Part shown: piece by piece, positions 1 to 8,623 of the stretch | Position numbering within the stretch: position 1 is the first letter of the stretch | How the letters are laid out: each line of letters starts with the position of its first letter | Assembly: GCA_045565695.1 (NCBI GenBank) | Contig: JBJLEZ010000010.1 | Span: 1-64,000 of the forward strand | Origin: GCA-2690565 sp002457235 | GTDB taxonomy: Bacteria > Verrucomicrobiota > Verrucomicrobiia > Opitutales > Coraliomargaritaceae | Reading direction: 5' to 3' | DNA: 64,000 nt | Position numbers and translations under genes: made by a program | The notes under the pieces: generated by a model | Databases searched by the model: none | Seen by the model: only the letters and a program-made list of their open reading frames with translations | What the model was told of the DNA's origin: nothing

Positions 1-305
1 CCGGTACCAGGCTCTAAGGCCATGTCGAGTTGTTCGAGAGAGATAGGTGGTGGGGGTGAATCAAGCTCAGGCGGAGGCTCTTCCTCTTCGGGTTCAGGTG
101 GGGGCGGAGGGTCTTCAGGGGGAGGCGGCGGCGGCGGCGGAGCAACTTCATATGAATCAATCGATTCAGGCGACTTGTTATATTCATTGAAAATCTGGGT
201 CAAAGGGATCGCTAAAAAAAGCAAAAAGCTAACCGCAATACCGATGATGATACTGTTGTTTCTGTTTTTTTTAGATTCTTTGAGGGATTTAAATGTCTTA
301 GCCAT
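1..305 (-). CDS. tonB: TonB-family energy transducer, N-terminal part (runs off left edge)
   Basis: Read on the minus strand from the ATG at 305, the frame is open to the window edge (101 codons). It begins MAKTFKSLKESKKNRNN, a basic cytoplasmic start, followed by one hydrophobic segment (about residues 18-34) and then a proline- and glutamate-rich stretch with runs of Pro (about residues 50-90). This is the classical N-terminal anchor plus periplasmic spacer of TonB. The C-terminal receptor-binding domain is outside the window. It follows exbD by 36 bases and completes the DUF3450-TtpC-ExbB-ExbD-TonB order. The family carries proton-motive energy from the ExbB/ExbD motor to outer-membrane receptors. 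The plus-strand Gly-rich frame over the same bases is its shadow. Confidence 0.85.
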   Translation of the reverse strand, partial: MAKTFKSLKESKKNRNNSIIIGIAVSFLLFLAIPLTQIFNEYNKSPESIDSYEVAPPPPPPPPEDPPPPPEPEEEEPPPELDSPPPPISLEQLDMALEPGT

Positions 306-341
306 TGAAACAATAAAGTGTAAGAGAAATGGTTTTGTGCT

Positions 342-743
342 TTATCGCTTAGTCGAGAAATTAATTTTTTTCGCACCGGCAAGCTTAGCTTCTCCGTAGA
401 CTCGAGCAAACGTTCCGTGATTTGCCCCTTCGTCAGACTGAATAATCACAGGAAGATCTTCATTCAGTAACAAACGCTTTACAATAGCGCCGACACCATT
501 GATGCCAATATCACGTCCACCATAGATCACTTTGTTTTCTTTAGTCACCGCAATTAAGATACTATTTTTCTCTAACTGAACAGAAGCAGCGGCTTCTGGT
601 TTATTGACTTCAACTCCCGTCTCTTCAACAAAGACAGTAGTTACGATAAAGAAGATCAAAAGTATGAAAACCATATCAATCATCGGGGATAGGTTGATTT
701 CTACGTCATCGCGGTCGGTTGAATTGAGTTTTCTTCGTAGCAT
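342..743 (-). CDS. exbD: ExbD/TolR-family biopolymer transport protein
   Basis: The 133-residue protein has the standard ExbD layout: a short charged N-terminus, one membrane helix (about residues 20-42) containing the proton-relay aspartate in SPMIDMVFILLIFF, and a periplasmic domain ending KINFSTKR. Length is normal for the family. ExbD forms the proton channel of the TonB motor with ExbB. It lies 33 bases after exbB and 36 bases before tonB on the same strand, so co-transcription is likely. No odd features. Confidence 0.93.
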   Translation of the reverse strand: MLRRKLNSTDRDDVEINLSPMIDMVFILLIFFIVTTVFVEETGVEVNKPEAAASVQLEKNSILIAVTKENKVIYGGRDIGINGVGAIVKRLLLNEDLPVIIQSDEGANHGTFARVYGEAKLAGAKKINFSTKR

Positions 744-776
744 AATGGTTAATGATATAAGAGAGAATGTGAAAAA

Positions 777-1370
777 TTATTTGAGATCTAAAGTGGTAAG
801 GGAATGAGATTCTAAGCGGAGTATAGCTGATTCAATACTGCTTTTTTGTCTACGAATCACAAGGATAAGAAATATACCTGGTAGGGCAATAAAGAGTCCA
901 GTTTGTGTCGTAATCAGTGCTTCAGAGATACCTGCAGCCACCATGTCAACAGTTTCAGAGCCGCCACCAGAAGAGATTGCAGAAAAAGTTCCAAGCATAC
1001 CAATAACGGTACCTAAAAGCCCCATAAGGGGTGCTGAAGCAACCAATGTATTTAAGAAAATTAATTTACGATCTATTTTATGCAGTATGCTTTGTTCAAC
1101 TTCTTCAAAGCGACTTCTCAAATGTTTTGAAGCAGTGACGTTTTCTTGAGTGTAGCGAATGATTTCTTTGGCCTGCTTAGGAGCTTGTTCAGGATCTAAG
1201 ATCCATGATTTTAGGTTTTGATTCGCTTTTATCTTTAAGTCGTAACTTCTCAAAAAAAGAAACATTTCAAAGCCAGTAATATAAATCAAAATAGCTAATA
1301 GGCATAGGGGAATCATCACCCAGCCACCGCTGCCCCAAATACTGAAAATCTCTGTGATAATTAGAAGCAT
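777..1370 (-). CDS. exbB: ExbB/TolQ/MotA-family proton channel protein
   Basis: The 197-residue protein has an N-terminal membrane helix (about residues 15-38), a cytoplasmic loop, and the two-helix MotA/TolQ/ExbB core with the conserved SAPLMGLLGTVIGMLGTF segment (about residues 112-130) and a final helix near 155-170. Its ATG overlaps the stop of the upstream long ExbB by one base (TAATG), a sign of translational coupling. It is the shorter of two ExbB paralogues in this operon, as in Vibrio-type TonB2 systems. Expected role: inner-membrane proton channel that drives TonB together with ExbD. Confidence 0.92.
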   Translation of the reverse strand: MLLIITEIFSIWGSGGWVMIPLCLLAILIYITGFEMFLFLRSYDLKIKANQNLKSWILDPEQAPKQAKEIIRYTQENVTASKHLRSRFEEVEQSILHKIDRKLIFLNTLVASAPLMGLLGTVIGMLGTFSAISSGGGSETVDMVAAGISEALITTQTGLFIALPGIFLILVIRRQKSSIESAILRLESHSLTTLDLK

Positions 1371-2779
1371 TAATTTGAATCAGAGTTTTTAATACCTGTT
1401 ATCCCATTAATAAAGCTCACCGAAATTTGTTCAAGATCACCGATTTTTTGTTTAGCCATACGAGAAAGCAAGCCATGTAAAATCAGTGATGGAATCGCTA
1501 CAACCAAGCCGAGCTCTGTTGTCACAAGTGCTTCAGAGATACCGGAGGATAAGCTTTTGGCATCACCGGTTCCGAAGATGGTGATTAAGGTGAATGTTTT
1601 GATCATACCTGTCACTGTCCCTAAAAGACCTAGTAGAGGTGCTGCTGCTGCAGTCAATGCCATGAAGGGCAAAAATCGCTCTAATGTAGGTTGTGCTGAA
1701 AGAATTTTCTCGAAGAGGATTTCTTCTAAATTTGTGCTCTTAATCTTGTGATTTTCCACTGCACTGACCAGTAAATCGCCTCCTGCACCTTCTAGGGTAC
1801 TGGCTTGGCTCAGTGCTTCATCCGCATTTCCTGATTCAATGGATTGGATTACTTTTTGTACATTTTTTCGTGAAGGTGTTTTGAAATTTGTGATTTCATA
1901 AGCTTTGAAGCCTCCGATTATCAGGCAGACAAGGCCCAATGAAATAATAACGACACCGACACTGCCTCCTTTCGCTAAATGTTCAAAGAGAGTATCATTG
2001 CCTTCCACGATTTTAAGGGCTTTACCTAAAGTGACATCTAAAGGAATGGTTCCTTCTCCATTTACTATGAAGTTAATCAGACCTTTTTCGTAATTGCTAC
2101 CAGGTAATGCAATGGCTGCCTCTGCTGCATTTAATCGAGTGACTGCAATACCTTGGGTACTTGAGTCCTTTGCATTGAAGTATACTGAAGGACCATATGC
2201 AGCAAAAGTACCTTCAATGATATCACCTTCTGGAGTTAATGCGAGTCCCTCGTAAGTGTAACCACCGACCAATTGGTTAAGGCGATTTAAAGCAACAGAA
2301 ATTACATCGAGCTGTTTTTCAAAACGTTCAGCTTGATCGGCATCAGAATCATCAAGAATGAGTCGTGCCTCATCAATCGTATCTTGATACAGTTGGACTT
2401 CACTAAAGTCGATTCGTGATTCAAAAGTACGTACAAATTCGTCTAATAGGCTAGCTGCGTAATCGTTTTGTTCTTTGAGTGCTTTGACTTGGTCGCGTAG
2501 TCGGTTTAAGCCCATATCGTTGTTATCTCTGAGCCTAAGCAAACGGTCGACTTTGCTTTGTTTTTGTCGTACATCACTTTCAAGTTCTGCTACATCGTTA
2601 ATCAAAGGTACTTTTACTGTAGCAATATTTTTACGAATTTCAGCCAATTCTTCTAGTGAAGTTGTTAAGTCAGAGGTGGCTATTTTTGATGCAGAATTCA
2701 AACTTTCTGCGCCCAATAGAGAGAAACAGAAGCTTAAACTGGTGATTGAAATGACAATTATAGATTTAAAAAGATGCAT
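1370..2779 (-). CDS. TtpC-like long ExbB (signal peptide, periplasmic domain, MotA/TolQ/ExbB core)
   Basis: At 469 residues this is more than twice the usual ExbB length. A signal peptide (residues 1-23, ending LLGAES) precedes a periplasmic region of about 240 residues with coiled-coil-like heptads (about 40-120). Then come a membrane helix near 272-292 and a C-terminal MotA/TolQ/ExbB domain with APLLGLLGTVTGMIKTF (about 380-396). This matches the TtpC proteins of Vibrio TonB2 systems, which are needed for energy transduction together with ExbB2/ExbD2/TonB2. It is preceded at 15 bases by a DUF3450 gene and followed by exbB. The specific partner receptor is not shown by sequence. Confidence 0.87.
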   Translation of the reverse strand: MHLFKSIIVISITSLSFCFSLLGAESLNSASKIATSDLTTSLEELAEIRKNIATVKVPLINDVAELESDVRQKQSKVDRLLRLRDNNDMGLNRLRDQVKALKEQNDYAASLLDEFVRTFESRIDFSEVQLYQDTIDEARLILDDSDADQAERFEKQLDVISVALNRLNQLVGGYTYEGLALTPEGDIIEGTFAAYGPSVYFNAKDSSTQGIAVTRLNAAEAAIALPGSNYEKGLINFIVNGEGTIPLDVTLGKALKIVEGNDTLFEHLAKGGSVGVVIISLGLVCLIIGGFKAYEITNFKTPSRKNVQKVIQSIESGNADEALSQASTLEGAGGDLLVSAVENHKIKSTNLEEILFEKILSAQPTLERFLPFMALTAAAAPLLGLLGTVTGMIKTFTLITIFGTGDAKSLSSGISEALVTTELGLVVAIPSLILHGLLSRMAKQKIGDLEQISVSFINGITGIKNSDSN

Positions 2780-2794
2780 AATGATTGAGCTTTT

Positions 2795-3568
2795 TTAAAG
2801 TGTTTTAGTTTGTGCAGGTACTTGAATGAATTGAATTTCTCCTGTCCCTTCATAAATATCCACAAGTTGTTTAATTTGTGAGCCGACTCCGTCTATTACG
2901 GGCCACTCCCATCCGCTAGCAGTCGGAATTCCAACACCTGCAAATTTGCCAGAGTCATCGACATAGTAGGCACTAGCGAGTCCCATATATAAGGTGGTGA
3001 CTTGTACTACTTTTCCTTCTTCAAATTCTCTTGCCTCACTTGTAGCAGTAATAGTGGTATTGAACTTATCTGTTTGACTGAGGATACCAACAATATTTTG
3101 AACCCTTTGACCCAGTGAAAGATCTGTTTTTTGTGGATCATCAGGTAATCGGCGAATCAGTGGTCTAATTTTTTCAATCAGTGGGGCGGGCAAAGATGGT
3201 ATGATTGCTTTTAGGGAACTTTCGAGTGAACCAATTGAAGAAGCGACTACTTTTGAGGCTGCCTTTAAAGATTCTTTTTCAGCAGCTAGTGAGCCTCTTT
3301 CCTCATCGGATGCACTGGCAGATTCTTTTAAATCTTTTAATTCTGAATCGAGTCGGGCGACTTCTGACGTTAGCAAGGCGTAAGTCTTTTCAAGAAGCCC
3401 CTTTTCTATATCCCATTCAGAACTCTCCTTAGAAATAATTTGTCGGGTCTCAACCCATTGATCAATCGTACTGCGTGTCTCGTTGACAAGATTTTCCCCA
3501 AATAAACTCACACTTAGGGCCAACATCACAAGGGGTAGACAAAAGTTAAATAAATATTTTGATTTCAT
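2795..3568 (-). CDS. DUF3450-family periplasmic coiled-coil protein of a TonB2-type operon
   Basis: The 257-residue protein has a signal peptide (about residues 1-24, ending SVSLFG) and a long helical, charge-rich region (about 30-120) that should form a coiled coil. A globular C-terminal part follows, containing YMGLASAYYVDDSGKFAGVG and a SGWEWPVID segment. These are hallmarks of DUF3450 proteins, which are consistently encoded first in DUF3450-TtpC-ExbB-ExbD-TonB operons. The biochemical role is not established; it probably supports the periplasmic part of the TonB motor. It is the first gene of the operon, with an imperfectly palindromic TGCA-N6-TGCA element 58 bases before its ATG. Confidence 0.8.
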   Translation of the reverse strand: MKSKYLFNFCLPLVMLALSVSLFGENLVNETRSTIDQWVETRQIISKESSEWDIEKGLLEKTYALLTSEVARLDSELKDLKESASASDEERGSLAAEKESLKAASKVVASSIGSLESSLKAIIPSLPAPLIEKIRPLIRRLPDDPQKTDLSLGQRVQNIVGILSQTDKFNTTITATSEAREFEEGKVVQVTTLYMGLASAYYVDDSGKFAGVGIPTASGWEWPVIDGVGSQIKQLVDIYEGTGEIQFIQVPAQTKTL

Positions 3569-3625
3569 AATAATTTAATTTTTTATGATTAATTCATAAC
3601 ACAATGCGATAATTTAATTCATCAT

Positions 3626-3639
3626 TGCATTGTATTGCA
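3626..3639. promoter_or_regulatory. TGCA-N6-TGCA element before the TonB operon
   Basis: The plus strand reads TGCATTGTATTGCA here, inside the 98-base gap before the DUF3450 start and embedded in an ATTGCAT-TGT-ATTGCAT direct repeat. It shares the TGCA-N6-TGCA frame with the elements at 20609, 24133 and 28777, but its central six bases differ. A 14-bp TGCA...TGCA outline also fits LacI-family operators (which normally have a central CG that is absent here). Function is inference. Confidence 0.35.
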
Positions 3640-3666
3640 TAAAATTAACCTGATTGTAACAAAGCA

Positions 3667-4449
3667 TCATACTAAATTTTGATAATTGATTATTTCAAAA
3701 TGACCTTCTGGGTATTCTCCGATAGCAGTTAATGATTCTACCCAATCACCAGAATTTAAGTAATGAATATCGCCTATTTGCTTATCTATAGCAGTATGAA
3801 TATGACCGCAAATAATACCTGAGCAATTAGCTTTTTTCGCTGCATCGATTAACTTGGTTTCTAAATTATCTGATGAGCCCACGAGTGATTTAACCTTGGC
3901 TTTGGCGACTTTACTGATTGAAAAATACTTTTTGCCCCTCCAAGTCCGGTATTTGTTATATATCGCGTTCACGCCCATTATAAATTGATATGCTATATCA
4001 CCTAATATTGCTAGCCATTTGTGTTTTTGTGCGACTGTATCAAAGGCATCGCCGTGAGTGACTAAATAATTTCCATGTATGTTTTCATGAATATGTTCTT
4101 GAATCATGTTTAATTTCTCGGTCGGAAAATCTAAAACTTCATCGAGCATCTCATCGTGGTTGCCTTTTAAGAAAACAACCTCAATCGCTGGGTCGTCGAT
4201 ATAGCGGATGAATTGATTTAAAACTTGGCTATGACTTTCAGACCATCCACCTTGTCGCTTAAGACACCATCCATCAATGATATCCCCGTTAAGTATAAGT
4301 TTTTGAAAGCGACATTTTTTTAGGAAATCTAAGACTTCCTTGGCCTTACAGTATTTTGTTCCGAGATGGATATCTGAAAGAATGAGTGTCTTTAACTGTA
4401 TTGGAGGATTTTGCACTTGTTCTAATTTTATAACAAAAAGCTGGCTCAA
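3667..4449 (-). CDS. Calcineurin-like metallophosphoesterase, UDP-2,3-diacylglucosamine hydrolase (LpxH)-like
   Basis: The 260-residue protein carries the full dimetal phosphoesterase signature: SDIHLG (D26, H28), NGDIIDGW (D56), KGNHDE, VTHGD and CGHIHTA. This arrangement, with the WCLKRQGGW stretch after the GD motif, resembles LpxH-like UDP-2,3-diacylglucosamine pyrophosphatase-family proteins that act at the cytoplasmic face in lipid A synthesis. Many such homologues in this family are of unproven substrate, so only the family is certain. No signal peptide is seen. It lies upstream of the TonB operon on the same strand, separated by 98 bases. Confidence 0.8.
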   Translation of the reverse strand: MSQLFVIKLEQVQNPPIQLKTLILSDIHLGTKYCKAKEVLDFLKKCRFQKLILNGDIIDGWCLKRQGGWSESHSQVLNQFIRYIDDPAIEVVFLKGNHDEMLDEVLDFPTEKLNMIQEHIHENIHGNYLVTHGDAFDTVAQKHKWLAILGDIAYQFIMGVNAIYNKYRTWRGKKYFSISKVAKAKVKSLVGSSDNLETKLIDAAKKANCSGIICGHIHTAIDKQIGDIHYLNSGDWVESLTAIGEYPEGHFEIINYQNLV

Positions 4450-4728
4450 AATACAATCTTAATCCTACAGAACAAAAGTAACATTCTTGTTACAGATCAA
4501 GGATGAGTTTTTCAGTGCACCATTGAATATTAGTGAGGGTGCGAGGGTGACGAAAATCTATTGGTCGCTTTTTAATTGTTTGTTTCAATAGAATTTGCGC
4601 GTCATTGACTAAGTAGCCTTTTGAGCGAATACATTAGCTTTATAATGTACTGTGTAACTAAATATTCAAAATTTTTGTTTGTATAATTAAAGTTAACATA
4701 TTACTTGCAACATAAATGTTCAAAAATT

Positions 4729-7059
4729 ATGTCCACCCTTAATACTTTAAAATTATTCCTAATCATCCTTGCAATGCCTATATTGCTGATCGCGGAGCTG
4801 AAGTTGCCTTATCTAAATGAGGCTTTAAGCCCTGAAGTCCGTGTTAAAGACTTAATGGAGCGGATGACAATTAAGGAAAAAGTGGGTCAGATGTGCCAGT
4901 ATGTCGGCTTTAATTATTTAGCGCGGTCAAATAAAGGGATGACTGCAGAACAAATCCTTAATAGTGACTCAGAAGCGGTTTATAAAGGATATGTGACAAG
5001 TGATATAGCTGATATGCTCATAGCAGGTGAGATTGGCTCCTTCCTTCATGTTTTAGATCCTAAAGAGGCAAATCAAATACAGGAATTAGCGACTCGTTCT
5101 CGTTTGCAGATCCCGATTTTAGTTGGGATCGATGCGATTCATGGGAATGGAATGGTTTATGGTTGTACGGTATATCCTTCTCCAATCACGATGGCTGCGA
5201 GTTTTTCGGAAGCGTTTGCATATCAAGTGGGACGACAAACGGCTTTAGAGATGCGTGCTACGGGCTCACATTGGGCGTTCACTCCAAATGTGGATGTTTT
5301 AAGGGATCCTCGCTGGGGTCGAGTGGGTGAAACTTTCGGAGAAGATACCAAGTTAGTCGGTGATTTTGGCGTAAATATGATTAAAGGATTTCAGCAAGAG
5401 GATTTTACCGGATTAGATTCTGTGATTGCCTGTGCGAAGCATTTAATCGCTGGTTCTGAGCCGGTTAATGGATTAAATTTTTCCCCGATGGATATTTCTG
5501 AGCGAAATCTTAGAGAAATCTATTTAAAGCCTTACAAAAGAGCAGTTGATGCAGGCGTCTATAGTATCATGTCAGCACACCATGAAATTAACGGAGTGCC
5601 TTGTGTGATGAATGATTATTTAATGAATACGATTGTTCGCGATGAATATGGTTTTGACGGATTTTTTGTTAGTGATTGGTTAGACATTGAACGCCTTGCG
5701 GATTTACACCGAGTAGCTAAAGACTTAGATGAGGCATCTGCTTTAGCTGTAAACGCTGGCACTGATATGCATATGCATGGACCAGACTTTTTAGAGTCTG
5801 TCTTAAAGGCAAATGAACTAGGGGTGATTCCAACAGAAAGAATCGATGATGCCTGTCGTAAAATTTTACTAGCGAAATTCAAACTTGGGCTTTTCGAAAA
5901 TCGGTTTATCGACTTAGACGCCGTTGAGGATAATATATTTACTGTACCACATCAGCAAACTGCATTGGATATGGCACGTAAGTCGATTGTTCTTCTGAAG
6001 AATGATGGAATACTTCCTTTCATCTCTAAAAAGCAAAAAATATTAGTCACTGGGCCTAATGCTAATAATAATACAATTTTGGGTGATTGGGCCTTGGCTC
6101 AACCTGAGGAAAACGTGACTACGATTTATGAAGGGATACAAGCACTTGGTGAGTCGTACGGACATCAAGTTGATTTCCATGACTCAAATGAAGATATGCG
6201 AAATATAACTGACTACGATATCAAGAAAGCGGTTAAGAAAGCAAAAAAATATGATAGTATCTTTCTCGTGCTGGGTGATAATTCTATGCGCCATTTAGGT
6301 GAACAAAATAAAGTAGCGGGAGAAAATGTAGCCCGTGCCTCACTTGACTTAGCTGGAGAACAGTTGAAATTAGCTCAGGCTTTATACTCTTTAGGAAAAC
6401 CGATGCTGGTTGTTTTAGTGAACGGCAAGCCGATATCTGAGCCATGGATTTATGAATCCATACCAGCAGTGATTGAAGCATGGGAGCCAGGTTCTTTTGG
6501 TGGACAGGCAGTTGCAGAAATAATTTTTGGCGAGGTAAACCCTAGTGGCAAAATGCCTCTTACTGTGGCTCGCTCGGTTGGGCATCTGCAAATGATTTAT
6601 AATCATAAGCCTTCTCATCACAGAAAAAAATATGCGTTTGAATCAGTCGATCCTCTATATGTTTTTGGTCACGGCTTAAGTTATTCTAACTTTGTTTATT
6701 CGGATTTGAAAATAGCCCAAGATGGCAGTACCAAAGACGCAGTGATTAAGCTATCTGCAAACTTATCTAATGAAAGTGAAGTCGATGGAGAAGAAGTGGT
6801 GCAAGTTTACTTCAGAGATGAATACAGTGCGATCACTCGACCTGTGAAGGAACTCGTGGCTTACCAAAGGGTTTTTGTTGAGTCTGGTCAGAGTATACCA
6901 GTGGAATTTTCAATACCTCTTGAGGCACTATCTTACTTTGATGCGGATATGAAAATAGTAGTGGAAGCGGGTGACTTTACTTTTATGGTTGGAGGCTCTT
7001 CGGCTGATGACAATTTGATAAAAGCATCTCACTTAGTAAAAAGTGATTTCATCTATTAG
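4729..7059 (+). CDS. bglX: Glycoside hydrolase family 3 beta-glucosidase, secreted
   Basis: The ATG at 4729 gives 776 residues beginning with a signal peptide (MSTLNTLKLFLIILAMP..., about 22 residues). An in-frame TTG at 4705 would add eight residues and is less likely. Domains in order are the GH3 N-terminal barrel (about 30-370), the GH3 C-terminal sandwich (about 395-620) and a fibronectin-III-like domain (about 655-755). The nucleophile is the Asp of GFFVSDWLD (about D316), and substrate-site motifs KH and the DISERNLREIYL segment are present. The layout is that of periplasmic BglX beta-glucosidases. It opens the glycan locus and converges on a sulfatase gene 21 bases downstream. The roughly 280-base upstream gap has no recognisable gene. 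Confidence 0.92.
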   Translation: MSTLNTLKLFLIILAMPILLIAELKLPYLNEALSPEVRVKDLMERMTIKEKVGQMCQYVGFNYLARSNKGMTAEQILNSDSEAVYKGYVTSDIADMLIAGEIGSFLHVLDPKEANQIQELATRSRLQIPILVGIDAIHGNGMVYGCTVYPSPITMAASFSEAFAYQVGRQTALEMRATGSHWAFTPNVDVLRDPRWGRVGETFGEDTKLVGDFGVNMIKGFQQEDFTGLDSVIACAKHLIAGSEPVNGLNFSPMDISERNLREIYLKPYKRAVDAGVYSIMSAHHEINGVPCVMNDYLMNTIVRDEYGFDGFFVSDWLDIERLADLHRVAKDLDEASALAVNAGTDMHMHGPDFLESVLKANELGVIPTERIDDACRKILLAKFKLGLFENRFIDLDAVEDNIFTVPHQQTALDMARKSIVLLKNDGILPFISKKQKILVTGPNANNNTILGDWALAQPEENVTTIYEGIQALGESYGHQVDFHDSNEDMRNITDYDIKKAVKKAKKYDSIFLVLGDNSMRHLGEQNKVAGENVARASLDLAGEQLKLAQALYSLGKPMLVVLVNGKPISEPWIYESIPAVIEAWEPGSFGGQAVAEIIFGEVNPSGKMPLTVARSVGHLQMIYNHKPSHHRKKYAFESVDPLYVFGHGLSYSNFVYSDLKIAQDGSTKDAVIKLSANLSNESEVDGEEVVQVYFRDEYSAITRPVKELVAYQRVFVESGQSIPVEFSIPLEALSYFDADMKIVVEAGDFTFMVGGSSADDNLIKASHLVKSDFIY

Positions 7060-7080
7060 AATCTAACCTGTTGGTATTCT

Positions 7081-8589
7081 TTAATACTGATTTTGGTGGC
7101 GGTAATCACCCCATCGAGTTTTTACCGTTCGTTTTAATGGTATATGCATCCCATTAGTATTTTCTAACCATGTATACAGCGCTTCAGTCATGGCTATAAT
7201 TCTTTCTTGGTGTTCGGACGATTCAATCAGATTGTAAAGTTCATGCGGGTCATTTTTTAAGTCATAAAATTCATTACGATCCCAAATGCCGTGATAACGA
7301 ATTAATTTGTATTGGGCATCTCTAACGCCAAAAGTAGTCGGGGTCATTGGGAAATCGTATTCCCAATAGTATTCATAGAAGACGGTATCGCGTAATTGGT
7401 AAACTTCTTCGGTATTGAAAGAGGGTTTGATCGATTTCCCCACGTAATAACTGGGTATATCTGCATGAGCATAATCTAAAATAGTTGGAGCGATATCGGT
7501 ATTAAGGATTAAGGATTGATTCACTTGTCCAGGCTCAATTACAGAGGGGTAATAAAACAATAAAGGAACACGAGTGGACTCTTCATAGAAGTGTCGTTTA
7601 TCAATTAGGCCATGTTCACCCCAAGAAAATCCATTATCACCCATATAGATAAATAAACTGTCATCGGATTGATCAGCTGATTCTAAGTAATCTAACATCG
7701 CTCCAATACTGTCATCCACACCCAATAAGGTTTCGCAGTAATCAGTGACTTGTTCATGTAGGTCGATTGATTTATGGTACATATAATCGACTCCGTGCCA
7801 GCTAATACGCTGTTCTTTAACCCATTCGGGCCACTTGAGCTTTTTGTATTCGCCATTTTTTGTCTGCTCATAAGAGATAGGGAGTTTGATTTTTTTACCT
7901 TCGTAAAGTCCTTCGTGGCGTTTTGCGGGTAAAAATTCTGCATGGACGGACTTATGGGATAAATAGACAAAACAGGGCTGATCTGGGTCCTGTTGTTCGA
8001 GCCATTCGATAGCATGCTGAGTGAGCAAATCGGTTGTGTAAACGTCCTTAGGGTAGGTGATTTCTTCGCCGTTTATATTTAGGGTGGGTCCGTAATAGAC
8101 ACCTTGCCCTTTAAAGCTTTCCCAGTGATCAAATCCTGGCTGAGATGCATTGCTGTCATCACCCATGTGCCATTTTCCAAAAAAAGCGGTTTTGTACCCT
8201 GCTGCCTGCAAATGTTTAGGAAAATAGGTATGAATACCTGGATTTGGTGCTTGGTTATCTACAATAGTGTGTTCGTGTGTGTAGAGCCCAGTTAAGATAG
8301 TGGCTCTAGAAGGTGAGCAAAGTGCCGTAGTTACAAAAGCTTCTGAACAATGCGCTCCGTTTCTTGCAAGGCGATCCATATTTGGAGTTTCGAGCCATTC
8401 CACAGCGTCCATGAATCCCATATAATCATAGCGATGATCATCACTGAGTAGAAAGATAATTCTATTGGGGCGATCCTCTTTATGTTGCTTATATTTATAA
8501 GCATGTAAGCATTGAGATAAGACGATTAAGCCAAGAATGATAAAGCATTTTAAGATACGGTTAAAAAAGTGTATTTTTTTCATTTTCAT
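7081..8589 (-). CDS. S1-family sulfatase 1, secreted
   Basis: The 502-residue protein has a signal peptide (about residues 1-30) and the type I sulfatase fold. The metal-binding pair lies in LLSDDHRYD (D50, D51), the formylglycine site is CSPSR at C91, followed by the TGLYTHEH segment, and a late metal/substrate motif reads GDNGFSWGEHGLIDKR. The C-terminal subdomain includes the usual KLIRYHG and YDLKNDPHELYNL signature. The cysteine-type site needs conversion by FGE, which is encoded at 24244-25368. It is divergent from sulfatase 2, with only 34 bases between the starts. Substrate is not predictable, but the locus suggests a sulfated polysaccharide. Confidence 0.93.
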   Translation of the reverse strand: MKMKKIHFFNRILKCFIILGLIVLSQCLHAYKYKQHKEDRPNRIIFLLSDDHRYDYMGFMDAVEWLETPNMDRLARNGAHCSEAFVTTALCSPSRATILTGLYTHEHTIVDNQAPNPGIHTYFPKHLQAAGYKTAFFGKWHMGDDSNASQPGFDHWESFKGQGVYYGPTLNINGEEITYPKDVYTTDLLTQHAIEWLEQQDPDQPCFVYLSHKSVHAEFLPAKRHEGLYEGKKIKLPISYEQTKNGEYKKLKWPEWVKEQRISWHGVDYMYHKSIDLHEQVTDYCETLLGVDDSIGAMLDYLESADQSDDSLFIYMGDNGFSWGEHGLIDKRHFYEESTRVPLLFYYPSVIEPGQVNQSLILNTDIAPTILDYAHADIPSYYVGKSIKPSFNTEEVYQLRDTVFYEYYWEYDFPMTPTTFGVRDAQYKLIRYHGIWDRNEFYDLKNDPHELYNLIESSEHQERIIAMTEALYTWLENTNGMHIPLKRTVKTRWGDYRHQNQY

Positions 8590-8623
8590 TTAATGGAATT
8601 GTCTGTCTTATTGATGATCCTTT

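Noticed and set aside
22..399. Gly/Ser-rich plus-strand frame of 125 codons
   Set aside because: It is the antisense shadow of the proline-rich TonB spacer and adjacent exbD end; the minus-strand gene is the real one.
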